Source: Bacteriovoracaceae bacterium UBA3083
GTDB taxonomy: Bacteria; Bdellovibrionota; Bacteriovoracia; Bacteriovoracales; Bacteriovoracaceae
NCBI GenBank assembly: GCA_002366565.1
Contig: DFBJ01000012.1
Coordinates: 248,001 to 312,000, forward strand
Reading direction: 5' to 3'
DNA: 64,000 nt
The notes beneath the pieces are model-generated. The model worked only from the letters and a program-made list of their open reading frames with translations, was not told the DNA's origin and made no database searches. This document shows positions 45,201 through 52,852 of the stretch, piece after piece. Numbering within the stretch: the stretch's first letter is position 1; each line of letters starts with the position of its first letter. The position numbers were made by a program, and so were the translations under genes.

Positions 45201-45931
45201 TAAACAATAGGCTTTAGTTTAACTTCATTTAATATTGAATTAACTTTTTCAACAATTTTATCCTGATTAAGAGAACTTCCATAAATTAGATATTCCTTTG
45301 GAGTTAGTGTTGTTGAAAATTTCTTTGTTTCATCTTTAGTAGAAGTAACGCCTCCATCAAAGCAGACTTTCTTAACTTTAAAAAAATAATCTAATTTCAA
45401 GTTGTCCTGCTCTTTTATGAGATTCAATTTAAATTGAGAGATTGAAACAAAGTCTTTAGAAGTAGGAAGCGTAATGACTGCCTCTAAAGAACCTTTTTTT
45501 GGCTTGAGACTTTTTACTTTAAAGCGCATAAAATTTTCAATAACTTCTAAGATATTTGATACAAGTTCACTAGGAACAACATTAAGTGCAAGAAAGTGTC
45601 CATCAAGGAGTTCATCTTTTTTAGCACATATTAAATACGGTCCACTAGACTTCTGAGTAATTGGACAATTTTCATCAAGGGTAAAATTGAATTCTTGATG
45701 AGAATTTTCTATTGAACATTCTTGTAAGATCTCAACTCCCTTCATATCCTTCTTTTGAACTTTCTTTATATCGGCAATACACAAGAATAGCCCATATTGA
45801 GTTAAGTCAATGTCCTCACCTGAGTGATTCTTAACTTCAACACTTCCGGAGATTGAATCTCCTTGTTTCCAGCTTTCACCAATAACTTCAATTGAAAACT
45901 CTAGAGGTTTACTAAAGTAGGTTGATTTCAT
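45200..45931 (-). CDS. Arrestin/Spo0M-like protein (tentative)
   Basis: 243 aa from the ATG at 45931 with AGGA upstream; the longer frame starts inside the sodB terminator and is rejected. Residues 7-45 (EFSIEVIGESWKQGDSISG, then VEVKNHSGEDIDL) look like the arrestin-type beta-sandwich of sporulation-control (Spo0M) proteins. The rest alternates strands. No signal peptide. The similarity is by eye and moderate; function unknown. Confidence 0.6.
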   Translation of the reverse strand: MKSTYFSKPLEFSIEVIGESWKQGDSISGSVEVKNHSGEDIDLTQYGLFLCIADIKKVQKKDMKGVEILQECSIENSHQEFNFTLDENCPITQKSSGPYLICAKKDELLDGHFLALNVVPSELVSNILEVIENFMRFKVKSLKPKKGSLEAVITLPTSKDFVSISQFKLNLIKEQDNLKLDYFFKVKKVCFDGGVTSTKDETKKFSTTLTPKEYLIYGSSLNQDKIVEKVNSILNEVKLKPIV

Positions 45932-45942
45932 AAATGTCCTAA

Positions 45943-45972
45943 GAAAAAAAAGGCCCACAAATAAGTGGGCCT
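45943..45972 (-). terminator. Rho-independent terminator of sodB
   Basis: On the minus strand AGGCCCAC pairs with GTGGGCCT (45972-45965 with 45958-45951), followed by eight T residues. Confidence 0.92.
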
Positions 45973-45982
45973 AAAATTGGAA

Positions 45983-46555
45983 TTAAAGATTAGAGTTAAC
46001 AAAATCCCAGTTAACTAGATTCCAGAATGCTGTAATGTAATTTGGACGAGCATTTCTGTAATCAACATAGTAAGCATGTTCCCAAACATCAATTGTCATA
46101 AGAGCTTTCTTACCGTGCTTCATTGGAGTGTCAGCGTTAGCAGTATTGAAAATTTCAATCTCACCATTGTCTTCAACTAGCCAAGTCCAACCTGAACCAA
46201 AGTTAGTTGCAGCCGCATTTGTGAAATCTTCTTTGAACTTATCAAAAGATCCCCATTTAGCGTTAATTTTGTCAGCGATTGCACCAGTAGCAGCGCCACC
46301 AGCGTTTGGAGCTAGACAGTTCCAGTAAAAAGTATGGTTCCAAACTTGAGCAGCATTATTAAAAAGTCCACCTTCAGACTTCATAATAGTTTCTTCAAGA
46401 GTCATAGACTCAAACTCAGTTCCAGGAATTGCAGCATTTAATTTAGTTACGTAAGCATTGTGGTGCTTTCCGTAGTGAAACCCGATAGTTTCTGCACTAA
46501 TGTGTGGTGCAAGTGCATCATCTGCCCAAGGCAGTTTTGGTAGTTCGTGTGCCAT
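45983..46555 (-). CDS. sodB: Iron superoxide dismutase
   Basis: 190 aa, cytoplasmic (no signal peptide). Converts superoxide to peroxide and oxygen. Metal ligands: His in ISAETIGFHYGKHHNAYV, His in AAQVWNHTFYWNCL, and Asp/His in DVWEHAYYVDYRN. Residues such as AQVWNHTFYW and the Gln near GLFNNAAQ favour the Fe form. AAAGGAG precedes the ATG. Divergent from an XRE-cupin gene with ATGTC-N8-GACAT palindromes between. Confidence 0.97.
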   Translation of the reverse strand: MAHELPKLPWADDALAPHISAETIGFHYGKHHNAYVTKLNAAIPGTEFESMTLEETIMKSEGGLFNNAAQVWNHTFYWNCLAPNAGGAATGAIADKINAKWGSFDKFKEDFTNAAATNFGSGWTWLVEDNGEIEIFNTANADTPMKHGKKALMTIDVWEHAYYVDYRNARPNYITAFWNLVNWDFVNSNL

Positions 46556-46635
46556 AAAAGACTCCTTTCTTATTTATAATCAGTTAAATAACTATATATC
46601 TAAGCTCGCTCATTATTCAAATAAATAACATTAAA

Positions 46636-46653
46636 ATGTCCATATATTGACAT
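46636..46653. promoter_or_regulatory. Operator-like palindrome, copy 1
   Basis: ATGTCCATATATTGACAT: ATGTC and GACAT arms with an 8-bp AT-rich core. It lies about 80 bp before the sodB ATG and 66 bp before the XRE-cupin start. Confidence 0.55.
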
Positions 46654-46688
46654 TAAGCCCATTTAATAGCAATTTTACCTCACCAAAA

Positions 46689-46706
46689 ATGTCAAGATAT
46701 AGACAT
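46689..46706. promoter_or_regulatory. Operator-like palindrome, copy 2
   Basis: ATGTCAAGATATAGACAT, the same ATGTC-N8-GACAT layout, 53 bp from copy 1. It directly abuts the AAGGAG ribosome site of the XRE-cupin gene, consistent with autorepression. Confidence 0.6.
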
Positions 46707-46718
46707 AAGGAGAGAATC

Positions 46719-47282
46719 GTGAATACAAATGAACTTGATATAAATGCATTTAATACACATATTTCACAAAATCTTAAGTTTTTAAGAGCAAAGAGAAATT
46801 ACACTCAAAAACAACTCTCCGATGTCTCAAAAATTCCAAGAACAACTCTTACAAATATAGAAAGTGGTGAAGGTAATCCTTCCCTATCAAATATAATTAA
46901 ATTGGCCCACGCTTTGGACGTGAGTATTGATTTACTAGTGTCTGCCCCAAGGCCTGAGACAGTGCTTCTTAGAGAGCAGGAGCTTCCCCTAGAGATAAAA
47001 GGTGGAGCAAGTATTACTAAGCTACTACCAGAAAAAATGAAAGGCCTAGATATAGATAGAGTAACCCTAGATAGCAATCAAACCTTTAGAGGTACACCAC
47101 ACTTAGGTGGAACGAGAGAGTTCATGACAGTAATTAAAGGAGAGATTATTGTTAGATTTAATGGAGAAGAGTTTCATTTATATAAGAATGACCTCTTGGC
47201 ATTTCAGGGAGATGTTCATCACTCTTACCAGAATCCTTTAAATTCAGAATCCATGTATATGAGTATAGTTATACCAAGTTAG
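46719..47282 (+). CDS. XRE-family regulator with C-terminal cupin
   Basis: 187 aa starting at GTG (46719), with AAGGAG 6 nt upstream. Residues about 15-70 are an XRE helix-turn-helix (LKFLRAKRNYTQKQLSDVSKI, then RTTLTNIESGEGNPSLSNI). Residues about 110-187 are a cupin barrel (HLGGTREFMTVIKGEIIVRF, FQGDVHHSYQN) that would bind a small ligand or metal. Such regulators often control amino-acid or polyamine genes. The nearest targets are itself and sodB; the ligand is unknown. Confidence 0.92.
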   Translation: MNTNELDINAFNTHISQNLKFLRAKRNYTQKQLSDVSKIPRTTLTNIESGEGNPSLSNIIKLAHALDVSIDLLVSAPRPETVLLREQELPLEIKGGASITKLLPEKMKGLDIDRVTLDSNQTFRGTPHLGGTREFMTVIKGEIIVRFNGEEFHLYKNDLLAFQGDVHHSYQNPLNSESMYMSIVIPS

Positions 47283-47836
47283 ATAATGACATCTGAATTA
47301 TTTTTCTTTAGAGGAGACCTTATAGGTTTTGTAGGTTTGGTCTTAGTCTTCTTTGGAAATATAACAAGAAAGTTATTTTCTTTATTTTCGTAGCGAACCT
47401 TTGAGGAGTCTACATCTTTTGGAAGAGAAACTTTTAAATTAAGCATTGTCTTAGAAAGGTTCCTTCTTCCGTTGAGTGTGTAATCTTGTATGAAGGTGCC
47501 TTTAATTTCAAAGAAGTCGTTCTTTATCTCTATTACTGGATCAGCACTCTCATCAAGTCTACCTTCAAAGACGATCATTCGATCGGTCTTAGTCTCTTTC
47601 CATTGGTAGGTTTGCCTTTTTCCACCTAAGATCTGAAGTTGCTTCATGAAGCTTCGATCAAATAATTTATTATAATCTTCAAATTGAGTGCGATCGAGTT
47701 CTTCTATATCTTTGATCATATCTTCAAATAACTTCTCATACTGCTCAAAGGAATTTCCATTCAACATATCTCTAAGCTGTTGAGCCGTTTGAGCAAAGGA
47801 AGAAAAAGAGAGTATAAAAACAATGAGAAATTTCAC
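47279..47836 (-). CDS. Exported Hsp20-like (alpha-crystallin-type) protein
   Basis: 185 aa. A short signal peptide (MKFLIVFILSFSSFA) precedes a helical region (about residues 17-75) and a beta-sandwich ending in LPKDVDSSKVRYENKENNFL, then VIFPK. This reproduces the Hsp20 pattern LPxxVdxxkv-xyxNGvLxIxxPK. Small heat-shock proteins are normally cytoplasmic, so an exported one is unusual and would act as a periplasmic holdase. A 4-bp overlap with the convergent XRE-cupin gene. The Hsp20 reading is by pattern. Confidence 0.7.
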   Translation of the reverse strand: MKFLIVFILSFSSFAQTAQQLRDMLNGNSFEQYEKLFEDMIKDIEELDRTQFEDYNKLFDRSFMKQLQILGGKRQTYQWKETKTDRMIVFEGRLDESADPVIEIKNDFFEIKGTFIQDYTLNGRRNLSKTMLNLKVSLPKDVDSSKVRYENKENNFLVIFPKKTKTKPTKPIRSPLKKNNSDVII

Positions 47837-47837
47837 T

Positions 47838-48185
47838 TTAAGAGTTAACCTCGTTTAAAATTAAATCTACTTTTGAAGCAAAAATAAAATCACTTTCGAC
47901 TAGGTTATCTATTTTATGTGTCCAGATTTCTATGTCAAGATGACCAAATCCAACAGTCAATTCAGGGTGATGCCATTGCTCTTCAGCAAGTTCACCTATG
48001 AGATTTGCATACTTCATAGACTCAGCAAAGTCCTTAAACTTAACAACTCGAAGTAACCTCTTCTCATTGTGAGTAAACTTCCACTCCTCATGAATATGTT
48101 CTTTAAACTTTCTTTTAAGAACAATATCCAAAGGTGGAACACCACCACTACAAGGTATACATGTCTTTTCAGATAGATTTTCCAT
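47838..48185 (-). CDS. Pterin-4a-carbinolamine dehydratase
   Basis: 115 aa from the ATG at 48185 (MENLSEKTCIPCSGG). Regenerates the pterin cofactor by dehydrating 4a-hydroxytetrahydropterin. The active-site block EEQWHHPELTVGFGHLDIEI, followed by WTHKIDNL, is unmistakable, as is the CxxCxGG N-terminus. No ribosome site; TATAAT lies 6 nt before this ATG, suggesting a leaderless mRNA. No phenylalanine hydroxylase gene is in the window. Confidence 0.95.
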   Translation of the reverse strand: MENLSEKTCIPCSGGVPPLDIVLKRKFKEHIHEEWKFTHNEKRLLRVVKFKDFAESMKYANLIGELAEEQWHHPELTVGFGHLDIEIWTHKIDNLVESDFIFASKVDLILNEVNS

Positions 48186-48191
48186 AAGATT

Positions 48192-48197
48192 ATTATA
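48192..48197 (-). promoter_or_regulatory. -10 box of a leaderless promoter (pterin dehydratase)
   Basis: TATAAT on the minus strand, exactly 6 nt before the ATG. A partial -35 (ATTACA, 18-bp spacing) is upstream. Confidence 0.55.
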
Positions 48198-48343
48198 ACA
48201 TATTGGCATTAGTAATGTAATTCCAGTACGTTAGATGGGGGTCAAAATCGATACAAAGTATGTAATTTATCTCTGCTTAGCTGCAATTGTATAGAAATGG
48301 AGTATATTCTAGAGATTGGTAATAAAGTAAAACGGATTAGATT

Positions 48344-48919
48344 ATGAAAAAAATATTATTGTTAATATTGATGATAGCTCCTCTTTTGAACACTAATGCT
48401 CTAGCAACAGAGATCACACAAATTGTAGTGTTAAAAGAGAAGAGAGAATTACAGTTATGGAATAAGATGGACTTGTATAAAACATACAACGTGAAACTTT
48501 CTATCTCATATAATAATCCTTTTTTTAAACCTAAAGCAAAAGAGCGTGAGGGCGATAATCAAACTCCCGTAGGTTTTTATAAAATAACAAAAAAGAGAAC
48601 AAAGACGAACTTTCCAAAGTCACTACTAATTAGCTATCCAAACTGGAAAGATAAGCACAATGCGAGAGTTAGAGGAATTCCAGACGATCAAATTGGTGGG
48701 ATGATCTTAATTCATGGTAATCCATACAGAGTAAGTAAGCCCGTAAGAAATTTTGCAGCTAAGCTAGGAATTGAAGCGGATACTATTGAGAGTTGGGCAA
48801 GAGATTACTTCTACCCTTATTTTGATTGGACAAATGGTTGTGTTGCTGTGACAGATGAAGAGATGGATGAGATCTTTGAACTAGTAGATAAAGGTACACC
48901 TATTAATATCTACCCTTAA
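48344..48919 (+). CDS. L,D-transpeptidase (YkuD family)
   Basis: 191 aa. Signal peptide (about residues 1-22), then one YkuD domain that makes 3-3 peptidoglycan cross-links or attaches proteins to the wall. The motif is complete: IHGNPYRVS, and WTNGCVAVTDEEMDEIF with the catalytic Cys. TPVGFYKITKK is the usual substrate-side segment. It is single-domain with no LysM or peptidoglycan-binding module. In predatory relatives, L,D-transpeptidases remodel prey wall; that link is inference. Confidence 0.92.
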   Translation: MKKILLLILMIAPLLNTNALATEITQIVVLKEKRELQLWNKMDLYKTYNVKLSISYNNPFFKPKAKEREGDNQTPVGFYKITKKRTKTNFPKSLLISYPNWKDKHNARVRGIPDDQIGGMILIHGNPYRVSKPVRNFAAKLGIEADTIESWARDYFYPYFDWTNGCVAVTDEEMDEIFELVDKGTPINIYP

Positions 48920-48955
48920 TGTCTATACGATAAAAATAATTAAGAATTTGAAAGT

Positions 48956-48984
48956 GGGAAGACATATTGTCTTCCCTTTTTTTT
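48956..48984 (+). terminator. Rho-independent terminator
   Basis: GGGAAGACA and TGTCTTCCC pair around a TAT loop, followed by eight T residues. Confidence 0.93.
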
Positions 48985-48989
48985 GTGGT

Positions 48990-50342
48990 TTATAAGTCCT
49001 TTAAGAACTCAACTAAATCCTCTCTATCTTTCTTAGAAAGGTTTATAAACATATCTCTTGAATTCTTGGCCTCTCCACCATGCCATAGAATGGCTTCTTT
49101 GAAGTTTCGAGCACGTCCATCATGCATTAGTCTTTGATGCTTATTCACAACACCTACAAGACCTAATCCCCATAATGGAGGAGTTTTCCATTCTCTGAAA
49201 AATTCAACACCAAGGTCGTTAACATCAGCTAGTTCCTCACCCATATCGTGTAATAGAAAATCTGAATAAGGATAAATTTCCTGTTCGCTCAACAGAGGTT
49301 GATCTCCATTAAATTCAGTGGTGAACTTTGGTCTGTGACAACTTTGGCAGTTAATTTTCTTGAAAACTTTCTCACCATTTAGAATTCTTAAACCAGTAGG
49401 ATTTCTTCGTGCAGGAACTGCTAAAAACTTTGTATAAGTAGTAACTCTATCTAAAGTTCTTTCTTCAAGTTCAACATGTCCTTCATCAATTTGACTGTGA
49501 CAATCATCTTGAACTGCAGGACAATCTTCAACAGGATTTAAAACACTAGTGATACCTATATCGCCATTGAATGCAGCTGCATTTTGTTCTTTTAGAGTAG
49601 ACTTCTCTGCTCTCCACCCAAAGCGCCCCACTAAACGACTAAGATTAACTTTAGATTTAACGATATTTGGACGTCCACTTATCCCATCTTTATTTGCATC
49701 ATCTTTATCTACATATTCGAGGATACTTTTGTCTGAAATAGAATCTATAAGTCCAACTCCTACTAAATGAGGAGCGACTCTAGGGCTAACACTTGTCTTG
49801 TTATCTAGTACTCCAAAGTTAAGTTTAACAAACTTATAGATGGGCTTTTTAAGAAGATACTCTTCTCCATCGGCGAACTTACCTTTTATATCAATAAAGC
49901 TTACATGAGCTTCTCCCTCAGAAGGAATATTCGAAGTTCCTTGTGGCTGAAGCTGACCTCCGTAACTTGGGTGATCAGTAAAACTTGTAAATGACTTCAT
50001 ATACTTAAATCTAAATAAGAGTGAAGTCAGAACTTTTCCAGCTTTATCAGGTAGCCCAGGGCCTCTTCCATCTCTAATATGGCAAGCAGCACAGGAAACA
50101 GCATTGTAAACTGGACCTAGTCCATCTCGAAGAGGTGTAGAGGAAGGAGTTTCTACCCATGGATTTCTAAAGAAGCTATTTCCAACTTGAAAATTTCTTC
50201 TTTGCGAACGTGGAGTTCCAACCATAGGGTGTGAAAATGCTAAAGGAGAAAAGTCATAACTTGTCCCTTTTCCACCAGGTAAATGTGCCGAGGCCATAGA
50301 GGCCTCAACTGAAAAAAATAAAATTAGTAAAAAATATTTCAT
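48990..50342 (-). CDS. Di-heme c-type oxidoreductase (DUF1111-type)
   Basis: 450 aa. Signal peptide, then two heme c sites: CAACH (residues 84-88) and CQSCH (about 330). The segments LGPVYNAVSCAACHIRDGRG and LMHDGRARNFKEAILWHGGE are those of the so-called thiol oxidoreductase/di-heme peroxidase family that accompanies imelysins in iron-uptake operons. Its ATG overlaps the imelysin stop by one base (TAATG). It probably performs extracytoplasmic electron transfer linked to iron handling. Confidence 0.88.
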   Translation of the reverse strand: MKYFLLILFFSVEASMASAHLPGGKGTSYDFSPLAFSHPMVGTPRSQRRNFQVGNSFFRNPWVETPSSTPLRDGLGPVYNAVSCAACHIRDGRGPGLPDKAGKVLTSLLFRFKYMKSFTSFTDHPSYGGQLQPQGTSNIPSEGEAHVSFIDIKGKFADGEEYLLKKPIYKFVKLNFGVLDNKTSVSPRVAPHLVGVGLIDSISDKSILEYVDKDDANKDGISGRPNIVKSKVNLSRLVGRFGWRAEKSTLKEQNAAAFNGDIGITSVLNPVEDCPAVQDDCHSQIDEGHVELEERTLDRVTTYTKFLAVPARRNPTGLRILNGEKVFKKINCQSCHRPKFTTEFNGDQPLLSEQEIYPYSDFLLHDMGEELADVNDLGVEFFREWKTPPLWGLGLVGVVNKHQRLMHDGRARNFKEAILWHGGEAKNSRDMFINLSKKDREDLVEFLKDL

Positions 50343-51421
50343 TAATACTCAACCGTAGCGTTTAGTCTTTTAGAAGCAGCAGATAAATCTGAAGCAAGAT
50401 ACTCCATTTCCTCAATAGTCTTAAGAATTACGGCCCTACCATCTTCATCAAGAATTGCTTGATCAAAAGGAACTGGAATAGTCTTAATAAGTTCAAGAAT
50501 TTCATTACTTCTCTTAGTAATATTTGCAGATAATTCACTTTGGTTTATCTCTGGAAGAGATAGTAATGAAGTAGCATTTAATACATTAACTACACCTTGA
50601 AAATTCCACTCTATATCTTTATGAGTCATATCACTAAAGCAAGAATGCTCATCTTCTTGACCACGAGTATCGTATGCAACATACATTCTCTCACCAGATA
50701 GCTCATCACCACTTAAGAATACAATTCCTTTGAAGATGTTTTGAAGTGCTTTCTCAGATGGTAATGCTAAGAATTGAGCACGGTAATTTTCAGAGTTTCC
50801 TTTTTCCCAGGACTCAACAAGCCATCTTAAATCTTTAAGTAAAAGCTCAGAAACAACAAGAAGGTACTCTCCTCTTCTATCAGCATTAAGAGTTTTTCCT
50901 ACTATAAAGTCTTCGAAACTTCTCTGACCAGGTCCAGCAGCAAACATATCTTGTCCCCAAAGAAGGAACTCAATCGCGTGATAACCAGTAGAGATATTTT
51001 TCTCTCCATCATTTTCGTTAAGCTCAATTAAAAGATCTTTAGATATGATTGGAAAGTCAGCTACGTTATTAATAATTCCAGCATTTGGAGCACCTACTAC
51101 ATAATCAATATAGTACTCATCTAAAGGCCATGCATTAAGAAGCCCTTCAGGTCCTTCATCACTATCGATTGGACCACTATAGAAACGGAAAGCTTCAGTT
51201 TGTCCATATGATTCACGAGCATTGATCCAGCTTTCTTTAGCTATATCTTGAGTGAACTGGCTTGGTGATTGAACAAAATTCTTAAGATCTTTATCAAGCT
51301 GAATCGCTCTTTCAAGAGACTCTGTGTACATTTCTAGTACGTGATCAGCATACTTTTCAGCTACGCTTGAAGCGAAACAAACATTCGACATTAATGTTAA
51401 TAATAATAAATACTTTTTCAT
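50342..51421 (-). CDS. Imelysin-family (M75) iron-associated protein
   Basis: 359 aa, exported (MKKYLLLLTLMSNVCFASS). Helical imelysin domain with RFYSGPIDSDEGPEGLLNAW, then PLDEYYIDY and the GxHxxE motif in STGYHAIEFLLWGQD. Imelysin-like proteins are periplasmic or surface iron-regulated factors (IrpA/ICMP); peptidase activity is doubtful in most. AGGAG precedes the ATG. It sits between a 171-aa secreted protein and the di-heme oxidoreductase, the usual operon order for this system. Confidence 0.9.
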   Translation of the reverse strand: MKKYLLLLTLMSNVCFASSVAEKYADHVLEMYTESLERAIQLDKDLKNFVQSPSQFTQDIAKESWINARESYGQTEAFRFYSGPIDSDEGPEGLLNAWPLDEYYIDYVVGAPNAGIINNVADFPIISKDLLIELNENDGEKNISTGYHAIEFLLWGQDMFAAGPGQRSFEDFIVGKTLNADRRGEYLLVVSELLLKDLRWLVESWEKGNSENYRAQFLALPSEKALQNIFKGIVFLSGDELSGERMYVAYDTRGQEDEHSCFSDMTHKDIEWNFQGVVNVLNATSLLSLPEINQSELSANITKRSNEILELIKTIPVPFDQAILDEDGRAVILKTIEEMEYLASDLSAASKRLNATVEY

Positions 51422-51437
51422 ATAATACTCCTATAAG

Positions 51438-51953
51438 TTATTTTTTTGATGTGTAACGTCTATCGAAAACCACACGAGTTGCACCCTCTTCACAAGAAGA
51501 ACTATCTATATTGTGTAATGTTGTAGCAAGGTAGCGAAGACCTCTTCTAGAACCTTCATAAGGTAAGCTTTGCAATAGACCATCAAGTTCAGATTTTATA
51601 CTTTCACAGTTAAATGTATCGTTAACAGATTCAATAACTGAGCTCTCATAATAGAGAGTTTTATCTTCACGACTTCTTTTTAGGTAGACCCCATAATGAC
51701 AAACAACTTCTCCATCTAGAGTTGTATTTGACTCTATTAAGAAGTCATTAATTCTTTTGTCAGCAACTAAGAATGTGAACTTTGTGTTTAAATTAGTTAG
51801 AACCTCAGGTGTTTCGGCCTTAACCTCTCCAAATTTTCCACAATCAAAATGAGTAGCATAGGCCCTATAAGTAGTTCCGCTAGGTAATTGAAAATGTTGA
51901 GAAAATACAGGTTGAAATACAGCAAATGATGCCAATAAAATTAATGTTTTCAT
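51438..51953 (-). CDS. Secreted protein at the head of the imelysin operon
   Basis: 171 aa, with signal peptide MKTLILLASFAVFQPVFS and AGGA before the ATG. The mature part has four Cys (DCGKF, VVCHYG, FNCES, SSCEEG), probably two disulfides, and alternating strands. It lies 16 bp before the imelysin gene and so shares its transcript. No family recognised; a role in iron acquisition or in stabilising the partner proteins is suggested only by context. Confidence 0.75.
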   Translation of the reverse strand: MKTLILLASFAVFQPVFSQHFQLPSGTTYRAYATHFDCGKFGEVKAETPEVLTNLNTKFTFLVADKRINDFLIESNTTLDGEVVCHYGVYLKRSREDKTLYYESSVIESVNDTFNCESIKSELDGLLQSLPYEGSRRGLRYLATTLHNIDSSSCEEGATRVVFDRRYTSKK

Positions 51954-52325
51954 AAATGTCCTTTGATTATATTTTCATTTTCTAATCTTATCTGTTTGAA
52001 CTGTCAAACAAAAATAAGATAAACAGTACAAAAGTAAGTCACGCAGGATTAGTCTTAGGGGATTGATTGCAAAATAAGAAGCTAGCGTCTCTTCAGATTG
52101 GATAAAAAGGATAACTGTGTTTCACAATTGGATTGTAAAGTATTAAGACTCTTTTTCTGGAAAAGTTAGAAAATGAATTTGGACCTTTCATGATTGGTAG
52201 AGTTATTTATGTAAAGAACATCGAGTGGGTTTCGCTATAGTTCTAAACTCTCAAAATGTAACAGAGAAATGGCAATACTCTGTAATAGAAATAGAAAATA
52301 CAAGTAAACCTATTATTAAAAACTC
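51954..52325. other. 372-bp intergenic region before the imelysin operon
   Basis: Holds the nested palindrome at 51985-52020. A coding-like stretch of 34 codons (GTG at 52225 to TAA at 52329, reading VGFAIVLNSQNVTEKWQYS...) has no ribosome site and may be the tail of a lost gene. Nothing else seen. Confidence 0.4.
51985..52020. promoter_or_regulatory. Nested palindrome upstream of the imelysin operon
   Basis: Inner arms TGTTTG (51993-51998) and CAAACA (52005-52010) with 6 bp between; outer arms ATCTTAT (51985-51991) and ATAAGAT (52014-52020). It lies 32-67 bp before the first ATG. Could be an operator for iron control; it is not a clear classical Fur box. Confidence 0.4.
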
Positions 52326-52730
52326 CTAATCTCGATTCAAATCATCAATCTCTTCAAAGAGTGAATTAACCACATCTCGAATAGAAATGATATCAATAAG
52401 CTTTCCATCTTTAGTTATTGGAAGATGCCTAAATTTATGTGCCATCATAGTTACTGAAGCTTTTTCTATTTTATCATAATCAAGTGTCTTTACATTTTTT
52501 GTCATGACTTTACTTATTTTAACATCAGATATAATCAAAGGATAAATTTCTTTCCATCTACGTAATAGATCTCTTTCGGAGAAGATTCCTACAACTTTAT
52601 CCTCCTCAGTTATAACCATACAACCAATATTGCTAGACGACATTCTATCTAGAACGCTAGAAATTGTTTCCTGTGAGTCTGCAGTCTCAATAACTTTATC
52701 TTGTCTTTTAAAAAGATTAAATAGACCCAT
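52326..52730 (-). CDS. Tandem CBS-domain protein
   Basis: 134 aa made almost wholly of two CBS motifs (about residues 10-60 and 70-130): SNIGCMVITEEDKVVGIFSERDLL and FRHLPITKDGKLIDIISIRDVV. CBS pairs bind adenosyl nucleotides and regulate partners. Stand-alone CBS proteins are common in Gram-negative bacteria, with no defined partner here. AGGAG lies before the ATG. Its stop overlaps a small coding-like remnant on the plus strand. Confidence 0.88.
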   Translation of the reverse strand: MGLFNLFKRQDKVIETADSQETISSVLDRMSSSNIGCMVITEEDKVVGIFSERDLLRRWKEIYPLIISDVKISKVMTKNVKTLDYDKIEKASVTMMAHKFRHLPITKDGKLIDIISIRDVVNSLFEEIDDLNRD

Positions 52731-52852
52731 ATGTCACTCCTGCTAATGTTTTGAGTAGAATAGAAAATTAAATATCGATGTATAGCACTAAAAAAACACT
52801 GAAATAATCTAAAAAAATAGAGGGAAAACTCCCCCATTCTTATATAATGATA

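Noticed and set aside
52225..52329. 34-codon plus-strand frame as a gene
   Set aside because: No ribosome site or ATG, a stop lies a few codons upstream, and it overlaps the CBS gene end; at most a remnant.
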